Assembly: GCF_003569745.1 (NCBI RefSeq)
Contig: NZ_AP018498.1
Coordinates: 3,697,001 to 3,761,000, forward strand
Origin: Altererythrobacter sp. B11
GTDB lineage: Bacteria; Pseudomonadota; Alphaproteobacteria; Sphingomonadales; Sphingomonadaceae
Length of the DNA: 64,000 nucleotides
Direction of reading: 5' to 3'
A program made the translations under genes and the position numbers. The notes under the pieces are model-generated. The model saw nothing but the letters and a program-made list of their open reading frames with translations, was not told where the DNA came from and did not search any database. Positions 1 to 7,873 of this stretch are shown here, one piece after another; position 1 is the first letter of the stretch, and every line of letters begins with the position of its first letter.

Positions 1-1840
1 GCGTCTTGCCATAGATGCGCCGGGCGATCGGCTCGCCCCAGCTACCCTGCTCCATCAGTGCTTCGAACAGCGGGCGCACGAATTTGGTGCGGCCGACCGA
101 GGCAAGGAAGCGCTCCGCTACGGGCACCGCCGGCTGATAGCGATTGGCCAGCGCCAGTTCGAGCCAGGCGAACAGGATCTCGTTATTACCTGATGCGGAC
201 AGGCCCAACGTTCGATCCAACTCGGCAAGTTCAGCAGTGGTGAGCTTCTTGGGCAGGCGCGAAAGGAAGCGCAGCCGCTCTGCCGTGGTCCATGCGCCCC
301 AGGCTGCGGCGTCCAGCGTGCCATGCTGCGCATAAGCCTGCGCAGCCCCGTCCACGCCAGCAAAGGCGGCGGCTTCGGGGCGCGCGACATTGTCGGGCAG
401 GCCGGGCTCATACACCCAGGCATCCAGCGCCAGCTTTTTCTCAAGCGCCGCATCGCCCTTCACCAGATTGGCATGCATATCCTCCAGCAGCAGGGCCGAA
501 GTGGCCGGCTGGAAAGCGTGGCTGTCGAACCACTGGCGCAGCCAGGCGTCGAATTTCTCACGCCCCACGATGTGTTCCACCGTGCGCATGAAGGAAGCGC
601 CCTTGTCATAGATGATGGCGGATTCGCCCGCGTCGGGGCCAGCTTCATCCGGCGGCAGGTGGAGCGCGGTGACCATGTTGTCGCTGCCCAGTTCGCCAAT
701 GGCATCCTCCATGCTGGCGAAGCTCAGCGCCGCCTCCTGCTCCGCACGCTTCCTGCCGTAGACCTTCTCCACGATGCGGTTTTCGAAATAGGAAGTGATG
801 CCCTCGTTCAGCCAGCTGTCCGCCCAATTCGCATTGGTCACCAGATTGCCGGACCAGCTATGCGCCAGCTCATGCGCAACCAGCCCGGTCAGGCTCTTGT
901 CGCCGGCCAGGAAGGTGGGCGTCAGGAAGGTCAGCGTGGGGTTTTCCATCCCGCCATAGGGGAAGGACGGCGGCAGCACGATCATGTCGTAACGGCCCCA
1001 GCGATAGGGGCCATAGAGTTCCTCCGCCGCTGCCACCATCGCTTCGGTGTCTTCCAGTTCCTTCGCCGCGCGATCGATCATCGCCGGTTCGGTCCACACG
1101 CCGGTCCGCGGGCCGAGCGCGCGAAACTCCAGATCGCCGGCGGCGATGGCGATCAGATAGGGTGCCACCGGTTTGTTCATGCGGAAGGAAAAGGCGCGGC
1201 GGCCCTCGCCCGCATCCGCGGGTTCGCCCACTCGCAGGCCGGACATCACCACCGTCAGCGGCTTGGGCGCCGTCACCCGCGCTTCCCAGCTCTGGCGAAT
1301 GCCGGGGCTGTCCTGCGTGGGGATCCAGCTGCGGTTGAGGATCGGCTGGCCCTGGCTGAACAGATAGGGCAGCTTGCCGCCGGCGGTCTGCTGCGGCGCC
1401 AGCCATTGCAGCGCCTCGGCCCCGGGCGCGGAGGTGTAGGTCACGGCGATGCGGCGCGCGGCGCCCATCTTCACCGTCACCGGTTCGCCCTTGCCTTCCA
1501 CCCGCTCGCCCACGGTGAAGGGCAGCGCATGGCCTTCACCATCGGTCACCTTGGCAATGCGCAGCCCGTCGCTGTCGAGCACGACAGTGTCCGCGTCAGG
1601 CTCGGCCAGAATATCCAGCGTGGCGGTGCCGCCCACCGTCTTGGCCTTGAAATCGAGCGCCAGATCGAGCGCGACATGGGTGACGCGGGCGACCTCCGGC
1701 TCGGCAAAGGTAGCCGGGTCCTTGGCATCCTCGCTGGTGAGGATGGGTGAGACGATCACCTCCTCATCCTCCATCAGCCCTTCTCCGCCGGGATTGCAGG
1801 CGGCGAGCAGAAGGAAGGCGGCGGACAGGGCGAAACGCAT
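1..1840 (-). CDS. M1-family metallo-aminopeptidase, lipoprotein (C-terminus outside window)
   Basis: Zinc aminopeptidase of the M1 (gluzincin) family, expected to trim N-terminal residues from peptides in the periplasm. The reading frame begins at the ATG at 1840 with a hydrophobic signal ending in a lipobox (LLLAAC), so the protein is probably lipid-anchored. The exopeptidase motif GGMENPT (near 940) and the zinc motif HELAH, followed by NEGITSYFE, are both present (near 800-880), so the catalytic set is intact. About 613 codons are visible and the frame is still open at base 1, so the C-terminal end lies outside. It reads away from the inverted repeat at 1931-2041. Confidence 0.93.
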   Translation of the reverse strand, partial: MRFALSAAFLLLAACNPGGEGLMEDEEVIVSPILTSEDAKDPATFAEPEVARVTHVALDLALDFKAKTVGGTATLDILAEPDADTVVLDSDGLRIAKVTDGEGHALPFTVGERVEGKGEPVTVKMGAARRIAVTYTSAPGAEALQWLAPQQTAGGKLPYLFSQGQPILNRSWIPTQDSPGIRQSWEARVTAPKPLTVVMSGLRVGEPADAGEGRRAFSFRMNKPVAPYLIAIAAGDLEFRALGPRTGVWTEPAMIDRAAKELEDTEAMVAAAEELYGPYRWGRYDMIVLPPSFPYGGMENPTLTFLTPTFLAGDKSLTGLVAHELAHSWSGNLVTNANWADSWLNEGITSYFENRIVEKVYGRKRAEQEAALSFASMEDAIGELGSDNMVTALHLPPDEAGPDAGESAIIYDKGASFMRTVEHIVGREKFDAWLRQWFDSHAFQPATSALLLEDMHANLVKGDAALEKKLALDAWVYEPGLPDNVARPEAAAFAGVDGAAQAYAQHGTLDAAAWGAWTTAERLRFLSRLPKKLTTAELAELDRTLGLSASGNNEILFAWLELALANRYQPAVPVAERFLASVGRTKFVRPLFEALMEQGSWGEPIARRIYGKT

Positions 1841-1930
1841 CGGGTTCTCCGGCGGGAAGGCGGGTGGTTGCAGCCGCAACCTTAAGCGGACCGGGGCGGC
1901 TTTGTCACCTGTGCGCCTGTGGCGGGGTAG

Positions 1931-2041
1931 CGCGCATCCTTCGACAAGCTCAGGATGAGCGGGGTTGAGGAGGGATCACGGAGCGGACTTCCAGCGCCCA
2001 TTCCTCCCTCCGCTCATCCTGAGCCTGTCGAAGGATGCGCG
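1931..2041. repeat. 32-bp inverted repeat pair, sphingomonad-type palindromic element
   Basis: The arms at 1931-1962 and 2010-2041 are reverse complements with one mismatch in 32 bp (core TTCGACAAGCTCAGGATGAG) around a 47-bp centre. The element lies between two minus-strand genes and could fold into a long hairpin that ends hemF/hbpS transcription. Single arms of the same family recur near 21.2 kb and 35.2 kb. Confidence 0.85.
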
Positions 2042-2062
2042 CACACCACACCCCCAACAAGA

Positions 2063-2491
2063 TCAGTTCAGCGGCTTCAACCCCACCGCCGCGATGCCCG
2101 CAAGCGCGCAGGCCTCGTCATTGTCGCTGGTGTCGCCGGTCACGCCGATGCCACCGATGATGGTGCCCTGTGCATCCACCACGATCACGCCGCCGGCCGC
2201 AGGCACCATGCCGCCGAAATCCATCGAATCGATCGAGGCGATGAAATGCGGGCGGTCGAGCGCCATCTCGCCAATCGTGCGGCTGGAAACGCCCAGCGCC
2301 AGCGCGCCGGCAGCCTTGCCCGCCGCCAGCCGCACGCGCAGGGTGGAGGAATTGTCCTGCCGCTGGCAGGCGATCAGATGGCCGCCCGGATCGAGCACCG
2401 TCGCCGTCAGCGGCTTGAGCCCCATCTCCGCCCCCTTGGCGAAGGCGGCTTCGATCATGGCGTTGGATTGCGCGAGAGTCAGGCGGTGCAT
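2063..2491 (-). CDS. HbpS/GlcG-family heme-binding-like protein (DUF336)
   Basis: A 142-residue single-domain protein of the GlcG/HbpS family (DUF336), whose characterised members bind heme or corrinoid ligands. The family pattern is clear: an N-terminal helix (MHRLTLAQSNAMI), the strand segment TATVLDPGGHLIA, and a glycine-rich segment (GGVIVVDAQGTIIGGIGVTG). It starts 4 bp after the hemF stop on the same strand, so the two are very likely cotranscribed. That fits a role in heme binding or handling, although this is inferred from context and family. No signal peptide is visible, so it is probably cytoplasmic. Confidence 0.85.
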   Translation of the reverse strand: MHRLTLAQSNAMIEAAFAKGAEMGLKPLTATVLDPGGHLIACQRQDNSSTLRVRLAAGKAAGALALGVSSRTIGEMALDRPHFIASIDSMDFGGMVPAAGGVIVVDAQGTIIGGIGVTGDTSDNDEACALAGIAAVGLKPLN

Positions 2492-2495
2492 CGGG

Positions 2496-3353
2496 TCAGC
2501 TCCATTTCACTTCGGGGGGCAGGCTCATCAGGATCGCGTCGATATTGCCTCCGGTGCGCAGGCCGAACAGCGTGCCCCGGTCATAGACGAGGTTGAATTC
2601 CACATAGCGGCCGCGCCATTCCAGCTGGGCCTGCTTATCCTCTGCCGTAAAGGCCATATCCATCCGCCGGCGGACGATCCGCGGGAAGGCGGCCAGGAAG
2701 GCCTCCCCCACATCGCGCGTAAAGGCGAAATTGCGCTCCCACGCGGTGTCGTCGGGGCATTCCAGATGGTCGTAGAAAATGCCGCCCACCCCGCGCGCCA
2801 CATTGCGATGGGGGATGAAGAAATACTCGTCCGCCCATTTGCGGAAGCGTTCGTAATAGGTGGGGTTGTGCGCCGCGCAGGCCGCGCGGAAGGCGGCGTG
2901 GAATTCCTCCGTATCCTCCGCATAGGGAATCGGCGGGTTGAGATCGGCCCCGCCGCCGAACCACGCCTTGCCGGTGGTCAGGAAGCGCGTGTTCATATGC
3001 ACGGCCGGCACATGGGGGTTGGCCATATGCGCCACCAGGCTGATGCCGGTGGCGGTGAAGCCGGGGCTCTCCTCGCTCGCGCCGTTGATGGTGGCGGCAA
3101 AGCCCGGGGCAAAGTCGCCGGAAACGGTGGAGACATTGACGCCCACCTTTTCGAACACCTTGCCCTTCATCACGCCGCGCACGCCGCCGCCGCCATGCGT
3201 TTCGTCCTCGGTCGAACGATCCCAGGGGATATAGTCGAACGCGGCGGAGGAGCCGGCTTCCCGCTCGATCGCCTCGAACTCGGCACAGATCCGGTCGCGC
3301 AGCGATTCGAACCATTCGCGCGCCCGCTCGCTATAAGGCTGCCAGTCGGTCAT
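2496..3353 (-). CDS. hemF: Oxygen-dependent coproporphyrinogen III oxidase
   Basis: HemF carries out the O2-dependent oxidative decarboxylation of coproporphyrinogen III to protoporphyrinogen IX in heme biosynthesis. The 285-residue product has the normal family length and strong motifs, including GGGGVRGVMKG, NPHVPAVHMNTRFL, FGGGADLNPPIPY and the C-terminal YVEFNLVYDRGT...GLRTGGN. The start at 3353 (MTDWQPYSERA) matches the usual HemF N-terminus. It is the first gene of a two-gene unit with the HbpS/GlcG-like gene and is divergent from pdeM, with a 77-bp gap holding both promoters. Confidence 0.97.
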   Translation of the reverse strand: MTDWQPYSERAREWFESLRDRICAEFEAIEREAGSSAAFDYIPWDRSTEDETHGGGGVRGVMKGKVFEKVGVNVSTVSGDFAPGFAATINGASEESPGFTATGISLVAHMANPHVPAVHMNTRFLTTGKAWFGGGADLNPPIPYAEDTEEFHAAFRAACAAHNPTYYERFRKWADEYFFIPHRNVARGVGGIFYDHLECPDDTAWERNFAFTRDVGEAFLAAFPRIVRRRMDMAFTAEDKQAQLEWRGRYVEFNLVYDRGTLFGLRTGGNIDAILMSLPPEVKWS

Positions 3354-3430
3354 TCTTCTCCACCTTTGCCTGCCGGGGGCCGGGTTGCACGACCCTTGCC
3401 AAACCCGCCGCTCCGGGGCAAGGGAAGCCC

Positions 3431-4120
3431 ATGGTTCCCCTTTCGTTCGCCGGCGAGGAATTCGCCCTCACCAGTCATAACGCGCTGTACTGGCCGCGCG
3501 AACGGGCGTTGCTGGTGGCGGACCTGCATCTGGAAAAGGCCAGCTTCTACGCCCGGTCCGGGCAGATGCTGCCGCCCTATGACAGCCGGGAGACGCTGGA
3601 ACGGGTGGCGCTGGCGATTCGCGAAAGCGGCGCTCGCCGCGTGTTCACCCTGGGGGACAATTTCCACGATGCCGATGGCGCCGCCCGGCTGGAGCCGCAT
3701 GCCGCGGGCATGCTGGCCGCGCTGACCCGCGTGGTGGACTGGGTGTGGATCACCGGCAACCATGACGTGAAGGGCGCCGCCACCGGGGGCGAGCGGGTGG
3801 AGGAGCTGGAGCTCGCCGGAATGGTGCTGCGGCACGAGGCGCGGCGCGGCGAAACCCGGCCCGAACTGTCCGGCCACTTCCATCCGCGCCTGCAATTGCG
3901 CGTGCGCGACCGGCCGATCCGCCGCCCCTGCGCCGTGCTGGCCACCGGCGGGAGCGGCCCCGGCCGGATGATCCTGCCGGCCTTCGGCGCGCTGACGGGG
4001 GGCATGAATGCGGCGGACCCGGCGATCCTGGCGGCGCTGCAGCCCGCCAGCGCGATCGACGCGGTGCTAGCGGCGCGCGGCCGGCTGGCCACCTTCCCCC
4101 TGTGGCGCGCCGCCGCGTAA
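3431..4120 (+). CDS. pdeM: Ligase-associated DNA damage response endonuclease PdeM
   Basis: A 229-residue calcineurin-like metallophosphoesterase of the PdeM group. The metal-binding motifs appear in order: DLHLEK (D-x-H), TLGDNFHD (GDxxHD), TGNHD and GHFHPR. The group is named for clustering with an ATP-dependent DNA ligase, an Lhr-type helicase and an MBL-fold exonuclease. None of those partners is next to it here, so this copy stands alone between hemF and infC. The ATG at 3431 follows an AGGGAAG ribosome-binding site. The molecular role is inferred from the family. Confidence 0.88.
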   Translation: MVPLSFAGEEFALTSHNALYWPRERALLVADLHLEKASFYARSGQMLPPYDSRETLERVALAIRESGARRVFTLGDNFHDADGAARLEPHAAGMLAALTRVVDWVWITGNHDVKGAATGGERVEELELAGMVLRHEARRGETRPELSGHFHPRLQLRVRDRPIRRPCAVLATGGSGPGRMILPAFGALTGGMNAADPAILAALQPASAIDAVLAARGRLATFPLWRAAA

Positions 4121-4185
4121 ATCCTGCAACCACTAGCGCGCGGGCGCGTTACGCATTAGATAGAGCCCCTGCAGAGGACAATTAC

Positions 4186-4201
4186 AGGAGAAAGTCTTAT
4201 A
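4186..4201 (+). promoter_or_regulatory. Ribosome-binding site that points to an AUA start for infC
   Basis: AGGAG at 4186-4190 is followed after 8 nt by ATA at 4199-4201, which is in frame with infC. The first ATG (4220) lies 29 nt from this site, too far for normal use. Rare non-AUG starts on infC are the known basis of IF-3 autoregulation (AUU in Escherichia coli). Confidence 0.7.
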
Positions 4202-4741
4202 CCCCGTCCACCCCGGCGCATGATGGCGCCCCCGGTCAAATCAGGACCGCGCTTCGATAACATGATCCAGTCCGACAAGGTTCGGGTCATTGACGAGAAT
4301 GGCGAGAACCTTGGCGTAATGTACACCAGGGAAGCGATCGAACAGGCCAACGATGCGGGCCTCAATCTGGTCGAAGTCTCGCCCAATGCGGACCCGCCCG
4401 TCTGCAAGTTCCTGGATGTCGGCAAGTTTCGCTACGAAGCCCAGAAAAAGGCGAATGCCGCGCGCAAGACGCAGAAGACCCAGGACATCAAAGAGATCAA
4501 GATGCGCCCGAACATCGATGATCACGATTACGATGTGAAGATGCGCAACGTGAACAAGTTCATTGAGCATGGCGACAAGGTGAAGGTCACCCTGCGCTTT
4601 CGCGGCCGTGAAATGGCGCACCAGCATTTGGGCATGGACCTGCTCAAGCGGGTGCAGGAAGACGTGGCGGAAACCGCCAAGGTGGAAGCCTATCCGCGCC
4701 TCGAAGGGCGCCAGATGCTGATGGTGCTGGCCCCCAAGTAA
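4199..4741 (+). CDS. infC: Translation initiation factor IF-3
   Basis: IF-3 binds the 30S subunit, keeps it apart from 50S and checks start-codon and initiator tRNA pairing. The product shows the N-terminal domain ([11 protein letters not shown]..., [17 protein letters not shown]), the lysine-rich linker and the C-terminal domain ([29 protein letters not shown]). The first ATG is at 4220 (173 aa). I place the start at an in-frame ATA at 4199 because a good AGGAG sits 8 nt upstream and the added residues (PRPPRR) fit the basic N-terminus of alphaproteobacterial IF-3; this gives 180 aa. rpmI and rplT, often downstream of infC, are not here. Identity is certain; the exact start is inferred. Confidence 0.95.
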   Translation: MPRPPRRMMAPPVKSGPRFDNMIQSDKVRVIDENGENLGVMYTREAIEQANDAGLNLVEVSPNADPPVCKFLDVGKFRYEAQKKANAARKTQKTQDIKEIKMRPNIDDHDYDVKMRNVNKFIEHGDKVKVTLRFRGREMAHQHLGMDLLKRVQEDVAETAKVEAYPRLEGRQMLMVLAPK

Positions 4742-4876
4742 GGCGGCCGGAAAGCCGGCGGGCGGATGGCGCACGGCGCCCCGCCCCCAGCTTCCTTCCA
4801 TGGATGATCGAGCTTCGGCGGCCCCGCGGAACGCGGCGTGCCGCCGATGGTTCTTCTGGCGGGTCCAAGGAAGCAT

Positions 4877-5452
4877 ATGATGTCGCACACACGCACCGCA
4901 GTGGCGCTTGCCGCACTGTCCCTTTCGATCGCCGCCTGCCAGCAGGATGCCGATCCGGCGCCGGCCCCGGCCGGCGTGGAAGGCGCCGCGCAGCCCGCGC
5001 CCGTCCCATCACCCTCCCCTTCACCCGGCCCGATCGCAGGCGCCACGCCCGCCGCCGTCGCCTCCCTCACGCCGGAAGCGGAAAAGGGCGAGAAGGGCGC
5101 GCGCAATGTGCTGCTCGCCTGGGCGCGGGCGCTGGAAACCGGGGATTATGCCACCGCCTATGCGCAATATGGCGATAATGGCGCGCGCAGCGGGATGAGC
5201 GCGCAGGAATTCGCCGACAAATGGCGCCGCTTCAAGACGATCACCATCTCCGTCCCTGAAGGCCAGATGGAAGGCGCCGCCGGTTCCAGCTATTACAGCG
5301 TGCCCGCCACGGTGGTAGGCAAGCAGCAGGACGGCCATCCCTACCGGCTCGAAGGCGAAGTGGTGCTGCGCCGGGTCAACGACGTGCCGGGGGCCACGCC
5401 CGAGCAATTGCGCTGGCATCTGGAATCCAGCGACCTCCAGCCGGTGAACTGA
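4877..5452 (+). CDS. Small lipoprotein of unknown function
   Basis: About 191 residues, starting at tandem ATGs (4877/4880) behind AAGGAAG. The N-terminus is a lipoprotein signal (VALAALSLSIAAC, cysteine near residue 21). A proline/alanine-rich linker follows, then a compact domain with LLAWARALETGDYATAYAQY and FADKWRRFKTITISVPEG, which looks like an NTF2- or DUF4440-like fold, though I cannot assign it firmly. It is probably anchored in the cell envelope. Its last 15 codons have a degenerate second copy at 5641-5688, evidence of a local tandem duplication. Confidence 0.75.
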   Translation: MMSHTRTAVALAALSLSIAACQQDADPAPAPAGVEGAAQPAPVPSPSPSPGPIAGATPAAVASLTPEAEKGEKGARNVLLAWARALETGDYATAYAQYGDNGARSGMSAQEFADKWRRFKTITISVPEGQMEGAAGSSYYSVPATVVGKQQDGHPYRLEGEVVLRRVNDVPGATPEQLRWHLESSDLQPVN

Positions 5453-5454
5453 AC

Positions 5455-5508
5455 GCCCGCTCTCTCCAGCCGCGCGATCAGCGTCTCGAGCCCTACGCGG
5501 AGATCGAT
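5455..5508 (-). pseudogene. Remnant of a second VOC-family gene copy
   Basis: Read on the minus strand, this stretch gives IDLRVGLETLIARLERAG, which aligns with INLRVAGLDALIARLQGAG inside the intact VOC gene at 5699-6088, with one codon missing. It has no start and no surrounding open frame, so it is a gene fragment. Its position just after the lipoprotein stop mirrors the order lipoprotein tail then VOC gene seen at 5641-6088. Confidence 0.75.
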
Positions 5509-5520
5509 CCCCGCCTAGTC

Positions 5521-5615
5521 GTCATTCCCGCGCAGGCGGGAATCCAGCCAGCGCCGTGCCAATCAGACTTCGCGCCGATCCCTCCGCGCGGGACCCCCGC
5601 CTGCGCAGGGATGAC
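5521..5615. repeat. Inverted repeat of the CATTCCCGCGCAGGCGGGAA family
   Basis: The arms at 5521-5545 and 5591-5615 are imperfect reverse complements, and the left arm is itself palindromic (TTCCCGCGCAGGCGGGAA). The element lies between two halves of a decayed tandem duplication. A sister copy sits at about 21.26 kb. Confidence 0.8.
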
Positions 5616-5640
5616 GAATGGGGGCGGACCCCCGCACGGG

Positions 5641-5688
5641 CAGTTGCGCTGGCTCCTTGAATCCAGCCATCTCCAGCCCGTGAAGAGC
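5641..5688 (+). pseudogene. Duplicated 3' end of the 4877-5452 lipoprotein gene
   Basis: Translation gives QLRWLLESSHLQPVKS against QLRWHLESSDLQPVN at the C-terminus of the intact lipoprotein. The nucleotides also align without gaps (5405-5449 against 5641-5685). The stop codon is lost and no upstream gene body remains. It is a relic of the same duplication that left the VOC fragment at 5455-5508. Confidence 0.75.
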
Positions 5689-5698
5689 CGGGCCTGTT

Positions 5699-6088
5699 TC
5701 AGTCCGCAGGCGGCTCCCACAATTCCACCGGATTGCCTTCCGCGTCCTGGATGCGGGCGAAGCGGCCGACCTCCGGGTGGTCCCATTCCGCGCGGGTTTC
5801 CACGGCCACCCCGGCACCTTGGAGCCGCGCGATCAGGGCATCCAGCCCCGCGACGCGCAGGTTGATCATCACCTGCCGGTCCGCCGCGAAATAATCGCTG
5901 CCCTGCGGGAAGATCGAATAGACGGTGTCCCCGCCCTCCGCCCGCCAGAACCACGCCCCGTCCGGCGCGGCCTCTCCGGCCGCAGTGACGGTGAAGCCCA
6001 GCGTGTCGCGATACCACGCCGCCAGCGCGGCCGGATCCTGCGCGCGCAGGAACACTCCGCCGATGCCCAGCACTCTGCCTTCATCCAC
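5699..6088 (-). CDS. VOC-family (glyoxalase/bleomycin-resistance fold) protein
   Basis: A 129-residue vicinal oxygen chelate protein. It has two beta-alpha-beta-beta-beta modules: ALAAWYRDTLGFTVTAAGE in the first, and AGLDALIARLQGAGVAVE followed by RFARIQDAEGNPVELWEP in the second. The ending (DAEGNPVELWEP) is typical of small stand-alone VOC proteins, whose substrates cannot be deduced from sequence. It converges on the duplication scar at 5455-5690. A start at 6088 (MDEGRVLGIGGVFLRAQD) fits the family well. Confidence 0.85.
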   Translation of the reverse strand: MDEGRVLGIGGVFLRAQDPAALAAWYRDTLGFTVTAAGEAAPDGAWFWRAEGGDTVYSIFPQGSDYFAADRQVMINLRVAGLDALIARLQGAGVAVETRAEWDHPEVGRFARIQDAEGNPVELWEPPAD

Positions 6089-6157
6089 GGCACGTCTCCT
6101 TGCCCTTGTCGGGCGAAAGGCTAGGATCGCGCCGGGAGAGAGTAAAGGGGGGGAGGC

Positions 6158-7636
6158 TTGACCGAAGCGGATCAGCCATCGGCGCGCGCTGCAGCCCAGG
6201 ACGGCAAGGCCACCGCGAAGCGCATCGGCTTCTGGCTGGGCCTGTCCGCCATGGCCATCACCCTGCTGCTACCGCCGCCCCCGTCCATGCCCGGCGGGGC
6301 ATGGGTGGTCGCCGGGCTGGTATGCTGGATGGCCGCCTGGTGGATGACAGAGGCGATCCCCCTCACGGCCACCGCCCTGCTTCCCTTCCTCGTCCTGCCG
6401 TTTGCGGGCGTGGGCACGCCCAACGATGTCGCTTCCGATTACTATTCCCCGATCCTGTTCCTGATTCTGGGCGGCGCCTTCCTGGCGCTGGCGATCGAGC
6501 GGACCGGGCTGCACAAGCGGCTGGCCGTGTTCGTGCTCGATCTGGTGGGCAGCAAGGGCGGGCCGCTGCAGGTGATGCTGGCCTTCATGGTTTCGGCGGC
6601 GGTGCTGTCCAACATCATTTCCAACACCTCCACCGCGCTCATCATGATGCCCATGGCCGCGGCCGTGCTGGCGGGCGGTGGAGCCGGGTCGGACCAGCGG
6701 CTGGGCCTGCCCGGCGCGCTGCCCATGGCAATCGCCTTCGCCGCTTCCATCGGCGGACTCGGCACGATCATCGGCAGCCCGACCAATGCCATCGGCGTCG
6801 CGCTGCTGCGCGAAACCGCCGGAGTGCAGGTCAGCTTCGCGCTGTGGAGCGCCTTCGGCCTGCCGATCGTGGTGCTGGGAATACCGCTGGCCGCGCTGAT
6901 CATCGGCAAGGTGCAGCGGGTGGCCGATCACCCCTTCGACACGCAGGCGGCGCGCGCGGCCATTGCGCCGCATGGGCCATGGACCACGCCGGAACGGCGG
7001 CTGGTGCCGGTGATCGCACTTGCCTTCGTGCTGTGGATGGCGCGCCCGCTGCTTGAACCGCTGCTGCCGCCGGGCTCGCTCACCGACGGCACGATTGCCG
7101 TGTTCGCGGGGCTGGCCCTGTTCCTGCTTCCCGATGGCACCGGCCGGCGGCTGCTGAACTGGGAAGAGGCGAACCGGGCGCCATGGGGCGTGATCCTGAT
7201 GTTCGGCGGGGGGCTGGCGCTGGCCGCGGCGATGAGCCGCAGCGGGCTGGACACATGGCTGGGGCAAGCGCTGCTCCCCCTGGCCGGCGTGCCGCTGGTG
7301 GTGGTGGCGCTGGCCGTGGTGGCGATGGTGGTGCTGATTACAGAATTCGCCAGCAATGTCGCCACCGCCAGCGGCGTGATGCCAGTGATCGCCAGCCTCA
7401 CCGTGGCGCTGGGGGCGGACCCGCTGTTGCTGGGCGTGCCGGCGGCCATGGCGGCCAGCTGGGGCTTCATGCTGCCATCCGGCACCGGCCCGAATGCCAT
7501 CGCCTGGGCCACCGGGCGGATCGATCTGCCGCGCATGGTCGGCGCGGGCGCGCTGCTCGACCTTGCCGGCGTCGTACTGATCGTCGGTTCGGCATGGGCA
7601 GTCTATGCGCTGATGGCGGCAATCGGGCTGGTGTAA
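6158..7636 (+). CDS. SLC13/DASS-family anion (dicarboxylate-type) transporter
   Basis: A 492-residue inner-membrane carrier of the divalent anion:sodium symporter (DASS/SLC13) family, with about 11-13 hydrophobic segments. The two signature SNT-type loops are present: NIISNTSTALIMMP in the first half and TEFASNVATASGVMP in the second. The repeated GSPTNAIG and PSGTGPNAIA hairpins are also visible. Substrates in the family include C4-dicarboxylates, citrate and sulfate, and I cannot choose among them. The frame opens at a TTG (6158) behind a purine-rich GGGGGGGAGG stretch, with no earlier ATG in frame. Confidence 0.88.
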   Translation: MTEADQPSARAAAQDGKATAKRIGFWLGLSAMAITLLLPPPPSMPGGAWVVAGLVCWMAAWWMTEAIPLTATALLPFLVLPFAGVGTPNDVASDYYSPILFLILGGAFLALAIERTGLHKRLAVFVLDLVGSKGGPLQVMLAFMVSAAVLSNIISNTSTALIMMPMAAAVLAGGGAGSDQRLGLPGALPMAIAFAASIGGLGTIIGSPTNAIGVALLRETAGVQVSFALWSAFGLPIVVLGIPLAALIIGKVQRVADHPFDTQAARAAIAPHGPWTTPERRLVPVIALAFVLWMARPLLEPLLPPGSLTDGTIAVFAGLALFLLPDGTGRRLLNWEEANRAPWGVILMFGGGLALAAAMSRSGLDTWLGQALLPLAGVPLVVVALAVVAMVVLITEFASNVATASGVMPVIASLTVALGADPLLLGVPAAMAASWGFMLPSGTGPNAIAWATGRIDLPRMVGAGALLDLAGVVLIVGSAWAVYALMAAIGLV

Positions 7637-7873
7637 CCCTTTGGCACCGGAAGTGTCCGGGGCTTTCCTACTCGCCGTCGCTTGTGCCAGCCCGCACGCA
7701 TGCTTCTGCCGCCTCGCAACCCTTTGGAAACCGCCGAAACGCCTGCTTTTTCGGAACTCCTCCGGGGGGCCGGGAATTTTGCCATGAACCCTGTTCCAGC
7801 GTGTTCCAAACCTTCCACTTTTGCGCGGGCTTTGCCCTCGCCAGTTGTTCGTCAAAAGGTTACACTCGCAACC
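7637..7873 (+). other. Leader region with no recognised element
   Basis: 237 bp between the SLC13 gene and the ATG of the PLP enzyme. An open frame continues upstream of 7874, but its codon use and residues look non-coding. I looked for SAM-type riboswitch cores, which could be expected ahead of a methionine-pathway gene, and could not recognise one. It presumably holds the promoter. Confidence 0.4.

Noticed and set aside
7637-7873. SAM-type riboswitch ahead of the cystathionine gamma-synthase-family gene
   Set aside because: I could not find the conserved core of SAM-I, SAM-II or SAM/SAH classes; a covariance-model scan would settle it.
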